Assembly: GCA_036924085.1 (NCBI GenBank)
Contig: JAVGWX010000001.1
Span: 4,072,200 to 4,136,199 of the forward strand
Reading direction: 5' to 3'
Source of the DNA: Ariolimax columbianus
Taxonomy: Eukaryota; Mollusca; Gastropoda; Stylommatophora; Arionidae
Length of the DNA: 64,000 bases
A program made the position numbers and the translations under genes. The notes below the pieces were generated by a model. The model was not told the DNA's origin. It made no database searches and was given only the letters and a program-made list of their open reading frames with translations. Positions 53,860 to 64,000 of this stretch are shown here, piece by piece. Numbering within the stretch: position 1 is the first letter of the stretch; the number at the start of each line of letters is the position of its first letter.

Positions 53860-54100
53860 CTAGTGAACTCTTCTGTGCTGTCTGGCATCCCTATCTGTTA
53901 TTCTCGTGCAGTCAGTGAACCTCGTCTATGCTGTCTGACATCCCTACCTGTTATTCTCGTGCAGTCAGTGAACCTCGTCTATGCTGTCTGACATCCCTAC
54001 CTGTTATTCTCGTGCAGTCAGTGAACCTCGTCTATGCTGTCTGACATCCATACCTGTTATTCTCGTGCAGTCAGTGAACCTCGTCTATGCTGTCTGATTT
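53860..54100 (+). repeat. Minisatellite, 53-bp unit (about 4.5 copies)
   Basis: CTATGCTGTCTGACATCCCT and TTATTCTCGTGCAGTCAGTG recur at 53-bp steps, with the first copy diverged. Confidence 0.9.
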
Positions 54101-54275
54101 ATTTAAGTTGTTCACCTTAATTGATAATGATGCCACAATGATTGGTTTCTGACTTCCACGACTGTAACACACACAAGAAGCCTGCATTTATTATCGGGCA
54201 GATAACTCTGATAGAAAGATAGGGGCCCACATTCATGTTGACCTCTTGTGGTTATATTTTGTTACTACTGATCGT

Positions 54276-54755
54276 CGAGGTAGACAACTATTGATGGTCG
54301 AGGTAGACAACTACTGATGGTCGAAGTAGACAACTACTGATGGTCGAAGTAGACAACTACTGATGGTCGAGGTAGACAACTACTGATGGTCGAGGTAGAC
54401 AACTATTGATGGTCGAGGTAGACAACTATTGATGGTCGAAGTAGACAACTACTGATGGTCGAAGTAGACAACTACTGATGGTCGAAGTAGACAACTACTG
54501 ATGGTCGAAGTAGACAACTACTGATGGTCGAAGTAGACAACTACTGATGGTCGAAGTAGACAACTACTGATGGTCGAGGTAGACAACTATTGATGGTCGA
54601 GGTAGACAACTACTGATGGTCGAGGTAGACAACTATTGATGGTCGAAGTAGACAACTACTGATGGTCGAGGTAGACAACTACTGATGGTCGAGGTAGACA
54701 ACTATTGATGGTCGAAGTAGACAACTACTGATGGTCGAAGTAGACAATTGATTAG
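54276..54755 (+). repeat. Minisatellite, 23-bp unit (about 21 copies)
   Basis: GATGGTCGAAGTAGACAACT plus ACT. GAGGTAG and GAAGTAG, and ACTACT and ACTATT, are the two variable sites and occur in runs. Confidence 0.95.
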
Positions 54756-54869
54756 AATTGCCCCACCTCCTACCCCCAACCCTCACAGTTGATCTGCTTA
54801 TATTAGTACAGAGGTCAAAAGTTCTTTCGTTCTGACTTAATTATATTCAGATGTTTTTAGTTCATCAGG

Positions 54870-55105
54870 ACTGAACAGGAAGAGAAAACGCTAACCAGCA
54901 CTGACCAAGAAGACAAAACGTTAACCAGCACTGACCAAGAAGGCAAAACGCTAACCAGCACTGACCAAAAAGGGAAAACGCTAACCAGCACTGACCAAGA
55001 AGGCAAAACGCTAACCAGCACTGCCCAAGAAGGGAAAACGCTAACCAGCACTTACCAAGAAGGGAAAACGCTAATCAGCACTGACCAAGAAGGGAAAACG
55101 CTAGC
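54870..55105 (+). repeat. Minisatellite, 30-bp unit (about eight copies)
   Basis: CTGACCAAGAAGGGAAAACG plus CTAACCAGCA. It ends at a G-homopolymer at 55121-55140. Confidence 0.95.
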
Positions 55106-55299
55106 CATCTCCGAACAAGGCGGGGGGGGGGGGGGGGGGGAAGAGGGGCCGGGGGCCGGCATTCATTGTTATTTATTAATCTTATTCTTCTTCTTTTATC
55201 CTAAGATCAAGGTCTGTGTTTCTTTTAGAAAGTACACCGCTGCTTGTAAGGGTGTTTTATCTCCATACAGCTTTGTCTCATATCTGTCTGGCGAGGCTA

Positions 55300-55545
55300 G
55301 TATTGTTATCTCTCTTCATGTGTGAGCGTGCAGCTTTGTAGGATGTGTTCTACAGTCAGGTTATGCTCCCGACATGGACACTTGGCATCTTTCCCAATCC
55401 TCATTTTGTTGTAAAGATGACCATTGAGTCTACTAACCAGTTCTCAGTCTGAAGATGATGACTTGCTCTTTTCTATTTCAAACTTACCGTTTTGTAACTG
55501 ATATCAAAAGGTTCATATTTCGTTAGGGTCGACCTCAAATGTTTT
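55300..55545 (-). mobile_element. LINE C-terminal zinc-knuckle fragment
   Basis: Minus-strand reading gives SRLNGHLYNKMRIGKDAKCP followed by CREHNLTVEHILQSC. This is the Cys/His knuckle that ends RNase H-bearing LINE ORF2 proteins. It resembles the end of the LINE at 20.1 kb (FNKLKIGGTDECSCG) but has the complete final Cys. Stops lie on both sides. Confidence 0.7.
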
Positions 55546-55589
55546 TTTTTACCGTTAATATCTACTGGTTAATCACTTTGTGTTCTGAC

Positions 55590-55930
55590 TAATTTGTGTG
55601 TGCATGTAGGTGTATGCATGTGTGTGTGTATGTGTGCATGCGCGCGTGTGTGTATGCAGGTGTGTGTGTATGTAGGTGTGTGTGTGTATGTGTGTGCATG
55701 CATATTTGTGTGTATGTATGTGTGTATGTGTGTTTGTATGTGTGTTTGTGTGTAAGTATGTGTGTGTATGTGTGTTTGTATGTGTGTTTCTTCTTCGTAC
55801 GCTGTATGTGTGTTTGTATGTGTGCGTGCGTGTGTGTGTGCATGTCTGTATGTGTGCATGCGTGTGTGAATGTGTATATGTGCGTGCGTGCGTGTGTATG
55901 TATGTGCGTGCATGCATGTAAGTCTATATG
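55590..55930 (+). repeat. (TG)n-rich microsatellite
   Basis: TGTGTGTATG-type sequence with GC interruptions. The long His/Thr-rich and Cys/Val-rich ORFs on the two strands are not genes. Confidence 0.9.
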
Positions 55931-56209
55931 TATTAAAGTATACATCTGTCTATAAACATACTTGTCAGTAATATATCAATAATCTGTCGTCCTGACTGCA
56001 CTCGTGCTGCCTATCTACTTACCTATCTACCTACGTGTCTCTCTGTCCGTTGGAATGTCTGTCTATCGTTCGGTCTGTTTACCTACTTGTCAATGTTTCT
56101 GTAGTTTGATCGTTTGCCTGTATGTCTGTGAGTCGATCGGTCTCTCTGTCCGTCAGTCTGTCCGTCCATCTGTCTGTCTATTTTCGTGGCTGGTTGAATA
56201 AGTATTACA

Positions 56210-57050
56210 ATATTATTGATTGATTGGCATCCTGTCAGTCTCGAGAGACAATGGACCACACTAGAGAGGGGACAGTCAGTTGTTGCTCTAGCTTTCGCCG
56301 CAAACGCTTGTAGTCTGCATCTTGACGCATCCTGTTTTCCCCTGCCTGTAAACCAACACACAAAGCCTGCTTCCAGCCGGGTCTGTCTGGTAAGTTCCTC
56401 AGACTTACAGGTGTTTATATCCAACGCCTTCAGGCCACGCCTGCAAACCTCTTTGTGGAGGAAGGGTCTACCTTTTTTATGCTTGCCTGTGGTCAGTTCT
56501 CCATAAATGATATCTTTTCGTATTCGCCTATCCTCTCTTCTGTACACGTGACCAAGCCACCGCAAGCGGCGCTGGCAGAGGATCGTAACTAACCTGACAA
56601 TGTTTTCACGGCTCCACACTTCGTTGTTAGTCATTCTGTCATTCCATGAAATTCCAAGTATGCGTCTCAAGAAGCGGATATGAAAATCATTTAGTTTTTT
56701 TCATGTAAGGCATACAGTGTCAATGTTTCGCTGCCATAGAGCAGGTTACTAATCTCACAGGATCTGTACACAGCAACATGTGTGGAGATAGTCAGCATGT
56801 TGTTAGTCCACACTCTCTGTGAGAGCCTGCAAGTGCTGATGAGGCCATTCCTAATCGTTTCTGCAGCTCCGCGTCCAGTGAAAGGGCCTCGATGAAAGAT
56901 CCGAGATAGATGAAGTGATTTACTTCCTCCAGATTTTTATCGTTTAAGACAAGGTCTGGAGGATCTGCACCCTGTGCCATCACTTTCGTCTTTTTTACAC
57001 TGATCGTCCAACAGAGTCCAAACAGATCACAGGATTTTGCCAAGCTATTA
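56210..57050 (-). mobile_element. RTE-like LINE, C-terminal half
   Basis: Minus-strand reading gives LCWTISVKKTKVMAQGADPP, NHFIYLGSFIEALSLDAELQ, then (after frame changes) ILGISWNDRMTNNEVWSREN, CQRRLRWLGHVYRREDRRIR, KDIIYGELTTGKHKKGRPFL and CRRGLKALDINT. These are the RT motif 7-to-C-terminus blocks of RTE-like elements. The 195-codon minus-strand ORF (56083-56670) covers the end, then runs into repeats. Confidence 0.85.
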
Positions 57051-57061
57051 ATGAGGATTTG

Positions 57062-57440
57062 TAATTAATGTAGATTTGGAAAAGCTATCGAGGACATGCC
57101 AGTTGGAAAGGATACCGGTAAAAATGGTATTCCAGCAGAAATAATAAAATCGTGGGGAGGGGGGTGGGGGAGGGAGGGGGGAATTTCTTCGTTACCTGTA
57201 CGACCTGTAGGGTAATGGAAAGTATGGTGCCGGACAAGAGAGGCAGAGGTTAGACTAAAAAGGCGATGACACTAAAATGTCAATGAATGCTTGGGCATAA
57301 CTCTTGAGCAGACTGTAGCATTGGCAAGAGATTGAGTTTCTCTCAGACGGGCTGATATAACGGGAGCGACGTTCTGCAAAGGACATGCTACGTGGTGCTG
57401 AATACATGTTTAGAGCCACGGATTGCCAGTTTAAAGTGTG
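57062..57440 (+). mobile_element. Inverted upstream segment of an RTE-like LINE
   Basis: Plus-strand reading gives AIEDMPVGKDTGKNGIPAEI IKSWG-like sequence (57085-57160), the conserved block just before the RT domain. It begins about 12 bp beyond the minus-strand C-terminal half and is opposite in orientation, as in a twin-primed insertion. A G-rich simple tract (57157-57181) follows. The match is short. Confidence 0.55.
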
Positions 57441-57547
57441 AACAGCTCCCATCCACAGACTCTATGAATGGAAGGCCAACGGGGGTACGCGATAGGTTGG
57501 ATGGTGAAACGATCTTGTACCATAACTCATTTTAGTTACCTGAAAAT

Positions 57548-57885
57548 AACTGGGTTGTGGTCTTGTAACACCGGGATTGTGGTTTTGTAACACCAGGGTT
57601 GGGGTCCTGTAACACCAGGGTTGGGGTCTTGTAACACCGGGATTGTGGTTTTGTAACACCGGGATTGTGGTTTTGTAACACCGGGATTGTGGTCTTGTAA
57701 CACCGAGATTGTGGTTTTGTAACACCGGGATTGTGGTTTTGTAAGACCGGGATTGTGGTTTTGTAACATCGGGATTGTGGTCTTGTAACACCGGGATTGT
57801 GGTCTTGTAACACCGGGATTGTGGTTTTGTAACATCAGGGTTGGGGTCTTGTAACACCACGGTTGGGGTCCTGTATAATACAATT
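57548..57885 (+). repeat. Minisatellite, 24-bp unit (about 14 copies)
   Basis: GTAACACCGGGATTGTGGTT plus TTGT, with GGGGTC(C/T) variants towards both ends. Length 24 is a multiple of three and all three minus-strand ORFs are repeat readings. Confidence 0.95.
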
Positions 57886-57889
57886 ATTG

Positions 57890-58545
57890 TTTCAGCTGGC
57901 TTGACCCCATAGACACCTACAAAACTCGCCGTTTTTTATACGCACCACACTCGCTTATAGACCGCCCGTATCTGGTCTAGAGTTGACTTATTGTAGACTG
58001 TCAGTCGTATTAATGGCGGGTGATGACGCGAGATACCCCCCCCCCCCCCCCCCCCAACCTCTCCCCTCCATGTCGGTAACGTAGATTCGTGTTGTGTTAT
58101 CAGAACTGCACGGAGACACCACACCTGATCTAGACAAAGCCTGAAGACACTAGGTAGGTTCTTTGCTAACAAGGTCATGATAACTATTTCTCCCATGCGC
58201 CTTAGACGTGGAGAACGACTATTGTTATCAGGATTTATCAACTACCAAACTTATTAACTGGCAGCACTTTTTATCTAGTTTGCAATTTATCTTGAATTTA
58301 ACATATCCTACAATAGCGCATATAATAGCAGGCTTTACAGTGAATCAGTAAGTACAACAGAGCTGTCTAGGCTGTTCATTGCAATACCTGACAAGGCTAC
58401 ACCATCGTAAAGTTTAAAAACAAAGTCGACTTGTCTTGTTTTGTTCTAGCCTTGTATAGTGCTTTATTCATAATGTTCAATTAAGGATATACTGTTTTAT
58501 CGTGTTAGACTGCTCAGTGTATTTGGGATCCTGTACCTACTATTG
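57890..58545. other. Spacer with a C-homopolymer
   Basis: A long C run lies near 58037-58054. No gene, transposon motif or array was seen. Confidence 0.45.
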
Positions 58546-58547
58546 TT

Positions 58548-58750
58548 ATCAATATTTGTGATCATGTAGCTATAATTGTTAGCACTATTTGTGATCATGT
58601 AGCTAGAATTGTTACCACTATTTGTGATCATGTAGCTAGAATTGTTACCACTTTTTGTGATCATGTAGCTATAATTGTTACCACTATTTGTGATCATGTA
58701 GCTAGAATTGTTACCACTATTTGTGATCATGTAGCTATTATTGTTACCAT
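58548..58750 (+). repeat. Minisatellite, 33-bp unit (six copies)
   Basis: TTTGTGATCATGTAGCTAGA plus ATTGTTACCACTA. AGAATT and ATAATT variants alternate. Confidence 0.95.
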
Positions 58751-59024
58751 TTTTAAGACCCTGTATGTTTGTTCATTCATTTTGTTGAGAACATCCTTGT
58801 ATTGTTTTTGTTTTCTGTCTATGAATTATTTCTATTCTTCATTTTCAAACATAACATATGCGCCGTAAGGTCTGAACACACACACACACTTGGAACAATA
58901 ATAACAACAACAACACAACACCAACAAAGCATGGTGGCCTTAACAAGATGACCTTCCCAACCAAACTAAGCTGTAAAGCGACTGGTGCAGCCTTAGACAG
59001 GCTGTCAGGTTTTGTGTGTGAAAT

Positions 59025-59255
59025 AGATGTGGTTATCAGTGGTAGAGCACTCGCTTTTCATGGCAAAGATACGGGGTTCAACTCCCACTATCTACAGCTC
59101 AAGTCGATCCAGCTGTAAATGGGTACTGACGATTAGGGAAGAAAAGGCAGCGAGGAAGGGAACTATCTACGCCACATCACAAAGCTGTAGTTTAGTACAA
59201 TAAAGGCTCTAGCACTGCATCCCGGATGGCAGTAACTGATCTGAACTTTCTTTTC
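59025..59255 (+). mobile_element. tRNA-derived SINE
   Basis: The head carries an A-box-like AGTGGTAGAGCACTCGC and a B box (GGTTCAACTCC). The body CGATCCAGCTGTAAATGGGT and an AAGCTGTAGTTTAGTACAAT AAAGG block follow, with CTAGCACTGCAT at the 3' end. The block order matches SINEs known in molluscs and the minus-strand copy at 8.4 kb. The cloverleaf is too degraded to be a tRNA gene. Confidence 0.8.
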
Positions 59256-59269
59256 CTTTTTTTATCAGG

Positions 59270-60190
59270 GAAATCCTCTCATAGAGAAGAAAATGTACGA
59301 AGATACAGTTAGAAGGAACAGGACGGAGCACTGGCTGACAGCTTCGAGATGCAGACAGGAGTGAGATATACATTCACTCTCTCATCCTTTCTGTTATTGT
59401 TGGATAAAGATTGGTTAATGAAGATATTAAACGACAGAAAGGGAACTGGTATTGAGTGGACACTGTAGTCGCAGTTGGAGGACCTGAACTACGCAGTTGA
59501 TCTGGTACTTTTGTCGCACAGCTAGAGCCAAATGAAAGATAACAGGATGAAAGAACAACCAGACAAACAGAGACTGAATATCAACATGAAGATAATCAAG
59601 CTTCTTATTTTAACCCAGTCAACAAAAACCCAATCATGCTGGAGGCAGATATATTGAAAAAAGTGATACCTTGACTTATTCAGGCAGCATAATTGATCCG
59701 TCAGAGGGTACATATGCAGATATAAGGACAAAAATTGGAAAGGTAGGAGGGGCATTCACGACAGTATTAAAATTTGAATATTCAACGTCAGTGTCAAGTC
59801 GGTGGTGCAGACGTCTATGGAGGGTAATGGACATAAAGTGACAGGACATGTTAAGGAATGAATACCTATGGGAAAGAAGATAACAACAGCCACTGGAACA
59901 ACACATGAAGAGATGCAGATGGGATTAGATAGAACATACGATGGAGAAGGTACAGCTCAATATAGCTAGGCTTGCTCTCACATGGAATCCGCAGGTGAAG
60001 AGAAAGAGAGGAAGACCGAAAAAATACATGAAGAAGATAATGGGAGAGTGAACTACACAGGGAGAGATGAGTAACTACACAGGGAGAGATGAGTAACTGC
60101 ACATGGAGGAAGGCACAAAGAGTAGCCCAGGCCCATGACTGCTGGCGAGATGTGATCAATAGCCTGTGCACCGAAGAGGGCGACGTGATT
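59270..60190 (+). mobile_element. RTE-like LINE remnant (RT end to C-terminus)
   Basis: Plus-strand frames read RKGTGIEWTL, SQLEDLNYAVDLVLLSHS (catalytic YADD changed to YAVD), LNINMKIIKLLILTQ and DLFRQHN/RGYICRYKDKNWK. The end is KRKRGRPKK-like and KAQRVAQAHDCWRDVINSLC. It is similar in layout to the remnants at 17.9 and 56.2 kb. Many stops show it is old. A short duplication, GGGAGAGATGAGTAACT, lies near 60060-60090. Confidence 0.75.
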
Positions 60191-60199
60191 TGATGATTG

Positions 60200-61050
60200 A
60201 TCAGAAAAGCAAGAATATTTAGATGTTGTTATAAAAAAAGCAAGGAAATAGATGTTATGAGGAAAGCAAGGAAATAGATGTTGTTATGAAGAAAGCAAGG
60301 ACATAGATGTTGTTATAAGGAAAGCAAGAAAAAAGATGTTTTTATGTGAAAAGCAAGAAAATAGATTTTGTTATGAGGAAAGCAAGAAAATATATGTTGT
60401 TATGAGGAAAGCAAGAAAATATATGTTGTTATGAGGAAAGCAAGAAAATATATGTTGTTATGAGGAAAGCAAGAAAATAGATTTTGTTATGAGGAAAGCA
60501 AGAAAATATATGTTGTTATGAGGAAAGCAAGAAAATAGATTTTGTTATGAGGAAAGCAAGAAAATAGATTTTGTTATGAGGAAAGCAAGAAAATATATGT
60601 TGTTATGAGGAAAGCAAGAAAATAGATTTTGTTATGAGGAAAGCAAGAAAATATATGTTGTTATGAGGAAAGCAAGAAAATAGATTTTGTTATGAGGAAA
60701 GCAAGAAAATATATGTTGTTATGAGGAAAGCAAGAAAATAGATTTTGTTATGAGGAAAGCAAGAAAATATATGTTGTTATGAGGAAAGCAAGAAAATAGA
60801 TTTTGTTATGAGGAAAGCAAGAAAATAGATTTTGTTATGAGGAAAGCAAGAAAATATATGTTGTTATGAGGAAAGCAAGAAAATATATGTTGTTATGAGG
60901 AAAGCAAGAAAATAGATTTTGTAATGAGGAAAGCAAGAAAATATATGTTGTTATGAGGAAAGCAAGAAAATAGATGTTGTTATGAGGAAAGCAAGAAAAT
61001 ATATGTTGTTATGAGGAAAGCAAGAAAATATAAGTTGTTATGAGGAAAAC
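60200..61050 (+). repeat. Minisatellite, 29-bp unit (about 29 copies)
   Basis: GTTATGAGGAAAGCAAGAAA plus ATATATGTT or ATAGATTTT. The two forms alternate in part, producing 58-bp dimers. Early units are shorter and more diverged. Confidence 0.95.
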
Positions 61051-61600
61051 AAACGCGACCGAAGGGCAATAACACTGGTGCGTATGATAAGGCCGGCCAC
61101 TGGGAAACTTGACACGCTTGCTATCTGTTCACGAATTTGTTTTATTTGTTTTGTGTTTGAAATGTTTTATTACACAAACAAATGTTAACAAACATGCGTG
61201 TGAAGTAATGTGAAATGTGCATTTGGGGTGAAATATGATATGGTGGACTTTCAACGGGTAAGGTTAAGTGATATCAAGGGATACTGCTATATTGAAAATG
61301 TTGGTAGCTACTCTTACTATAGTGGTAACTTTTCCTCTGGTGTTAGAAACAATCCTGATGCTCTGATCCAACCAACCCACTTAACTGTTGGGAGTAGGAG
61401 GGGTGGGGGTGAGGGAGGGCTACAGTGTGAGCAGGGCACCGGTGGTATGACTTTGGCCAGATTTCTCCGACGAAACTGCGTTCTTAAATGATGTTATTTT
61501 CGTTGGTTTGTGTCCTACGGCAGAATCGATGCTTATATCTGCTCTAGTGTCGTCCTCTTGCTCTTTGACAACATGTTATCAGTGCATAATGACATGGTCT
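61051..61600. other. Spacer without firm features
   Basis: A plus-strand ORF of 93 codons (61210-61491) contains YCYIENVGSYSYYSGNFSSG but has no known similarity or splice context. Confidence 0.4.
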
Positions 61601-61614
61601 CTTCTTCTGAATAA

Positions 61615-61775
61615 TCAGAGTTGTCTGCTGTTTTCTTAGGAATAAATGGCGTGAAACAAGCATGTGGTATTGTACCAATGTTATTGAGCAGGATATTTGC
61701 AGCCATGCTTTCTGAAACTGTGCCAAACACTTGCACCGGCTTATATGTAAGAGATACAGATAGGTTTGTGGGCAC
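61615..61775 (+). mobile_element. LINE RT motif 4 fragment
   Basis: FLGINGVKQACGIVPMLLSR IFAAMLSETV-like reading corresponds to the NGVKQGCVLAPTLFS motif of the LINE at 39.9-40.8 kb, with the key GC pair displaced. About 50 codons remain before the 12-bp array begins. Confidence 0.65.
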
Positions 61776-61777
61776 AT

Positions 61778-62925
61778 CTGACTACACAACTGACTACACA
61801 TCTGACTGCACACCTGACTACACATCTCACTACACATCTGAGTACACATCTCTGACTACACATCTGACTGCACATCTGACTACACATCTGATTGCACACC
61901 TGACTACACATCTCACTACACATCTGACTACACATCTGACTACACATATGAGTACACATATGACTATACATCTGACTACACATCTCTGACTACACATCTG
62001 AGTACACATCTCTGACTACACATCTCTGACTACACATCTCTCTACGCATCTGACTACACATCTGACCACACATCTGAGTACACATCTGACTACACATCTG
62101 ACTACACATCTCTGACTACACATATCACTACACATCTGAGTACACATATGACTATACATCTGACTACACATCTCTGACTACACATCTGACTACATATCTG
62201 ACTACACATCTCTGACTACACATCTGACTACACATTTGAGTACACATCTGACTTCACATCTCTGACTACACATCTGACTACATATCTGAGTACACATCTC
62301 ACTACACATCTGAGTACACATATGACTACACATCTGACTACACATCTCTGACTACACATCTTACTACACATCTGAGTACACATCTGACTACACATCTCAC
62401 TACAAATCTGACTACACATCTGACTACACATCTCACTACACATCTCACTACACATCTGACTACACATCTGACTACACATCTGAGTACACATCTGACTACC
62501 AATCTGACTACACATCTCACTACACATCTGACTATACATCTGACTACACATCTGAGTACACATCTGACTACCAATCTGACTACACATCTCACTACACATC
62601 TGACTACACATCTCACTACACATCTGACTATACATCTGACTACACATCTGATTACACATCTCTGACTACACATCTGACTGCACATCTGAGTACACATCTG
62701 ACTACACATCTGATTACACATCCTGACTACACATCCTGACTACACATCTGACTACACATCTGACTACACATCTCTGACTACACATCTGACTACACATCTG
62801 AATACACATCTGACTACAAATCTCTGACTACACATTTGACTACACATCTGACTACACATCTGACTACGCATCTGATTACACATCTCTGACTACACATTTG
62901 ACTACACATCTGACTACGCATAAGA
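61778..62925 (+). repeat. Satellite-like array, 12-bp unit (about 95 copies)
   Basis: CTGACTACACAT is the main unit. CTCACTACACAT, CTGAGTACACAT and 14-bp CTCTGACTACACAT forms are mixed in. The array begins inside LINE-derived sequence. Minus-strand ORFs of Met-Cys-Ser-Gln type and Val-Arg-Cys-Val type are repeat readings. Confidence 0.95.
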
Positions 62926-62929
62926 CGGT

Positions 62930-64000
62930 GTCCTAATCTTGACTTACGTTCGTCAACTATTGTCATCCCAGCGACACGCAATTAGTGATCTATTTCTCCA
63001 CCCCCGGCCCCCGCCCACACATTCTGGGCATGTTTTCTTGGATATCATCACGTGTTCCAGATAAAAAGGGACCATATCAGAAGATAGTACGGGCCAGCAT
63101 TGCACAACTTTCTATGTAATCTGTGTACATATTTTCTCTTGTTATCTCTTGGTTTTTTGTTTTAAATTATTAAAAATTTTTGCAGGCTGTATTGCTGTTT
63201 TAAGTAATAGAAAAAAACATATTCATAATCACAATGCGTTTACATTTGTTTACAGAATTTAGGATACACTGTAAAACCCAATAAATGCACTTGAAAAAGG
63301 GGGGGGGGGAAGGGGGCTGTGAAACACGTTATGCTCATAGATACAATATACCGCTGTATGTTAGAGAGGTGGGTGGAGTGTTGGTGGAATACATCATGCA
63401 GCGAGACAAATTGAAACATGGGACGTCAAACAAAATAATTGTAAAATGACAAATACCAATTGTCTCAGACAGGCGGCCCGTGCATCCAGTCTCTGCGGAT
63501 CCCAACATAAGGGACGTTTTATCTTATGATATACAATTTGGATACACATATAGAGTATTGTGCACCGTATTAGAGATAATGTATATCTTCTCAGAAACAG
63601 AATCATTGTTTAACTAGAAGGACGACATCAATTACGTGTGAGATTATTGACGATACAAAATATAGATCGCAAAAGAAATCCTATAAGAAAGTGTCTGGGG
63701 CACTGCATAAGCATGGATAAATGTAAAAAGGATATTTCAGTGTCTGTGTCTAACATCCATCTTCTGCCAGTTCTCCAACCCACGCATGTTGTTCACGAAG
63801 TGATCAAAGTAATTACGTTTTTAATCTCGTCTTAATTTTGCAGGGGGGGGGGGGGGGAAAGAAGAAAACGACAAAGAACAAAGAATAAAGCATGACAGAT
63901 AAATAACGTCTTTATCGAGTGTTGCCCGACAGTCATTAAACTTGCCTCCGTTATGCCTGGTTGGTGTTTTAGATAACTGATATAATGGAGCACGTTAGAC
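62930..64000. other. Right-edge spacer
   Basis: AT-rich sequence with G-homopolymers at about 63299-63309 and 63844-63857. The ORFs of 65-70 codons have no recognised motif and no array or transposon is apparent. Confidence 0.45.

Noticed and set aside
55569..55955. His/Thr-rich and Cys/Val-rich ORFs above 100 codons
   Set aside because: They are opposite-strand readings of one TG-rich microsatellite.
57462..57883. Repeat protein of about 130 codons (NHNPGVTRPQSRCYK type)
   Set aside because: It is the minus-strand reading of the 24-bp minisatellite, and all three reading phases are similarly open.
59030..59090. Possible tRNA gene
   Set aside because: The A and B boxes are present but the stems do not pair well, and the sequence continues into a SINE body that also occurs at 8.4 kb.

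Overview
This is a window of a metazoan nuclear genome, most likely from a mollusc and probably a gastropod. The evidence is spliced exons with AG/GT borders, AATAAA poly(A) signals, an animal-type 18S rRNA segment, tRNA-headed SINEs of a kind familiar from molluscs, and many decayed LINE, hAT, mariner and P-like elements. The taxon is inferred, because no search could be run. There is no sign of bacterial organisation, and most long ORFs are shadows of tandem repeats.

Only two host protein genes can be supported. At the left edge (171-1210, +) is the terminal exon of an MFS sugar transporter of the MFSD4/NaGLT1 type. On the minus strand, 16757 down to 9419, is a three-exon YAE1 gene for the adaptor that delivers Fe-S clusters to ABCE1/Rli1. 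Its exon phases fit exactly, and exon 2 has a ten-step G/S/A-X3 ladder. A possible extra terminal exon with its own AATAAA lies inside YAE1 intron 1 (12693-12825).

The rest is accessory DNA. Near 24.1-27.1 kb lies a rearranged rDNA unit on the minus strand: external spacer, the first ~1.2 kb of 18S, then duplicated 28S 3'-end fragments, with everything between missing. A hAT transposon with terminal inverted repeats and an 8-bp target duplication lies next to it (27140-30071). A gag-only LTR retrotransposon with two 910-bp LTRs (33109-39057) has split a 32-bp minisatellite and left a CCTG target duplication. At 19.3-22.2 kb an exon resembling a P-element/THAP9-type transposase carries a 27-bp (9-codon) repeat interrupted by a 5'-truncated LINE. 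LINE remnants of at least three types are scattered throughout: RNase H-bearing, R1/Jockey-like and RTE-like. Two mariner remnants and several SINEs are also present.

The most striking overall property is about thirty tandem arrays with units of 12 to 80 bp, each with its own motif. By my estimate they cover roughly 15 kb, nearly a quarter of the window. Several sit inside transposon ORFs or are themselves split by transposons, so their order of formation can be read. I found no CRISPR array, no confident tRNA gene and no gene cluster suggesting a new enzymatic system. The novelty here is architectural.
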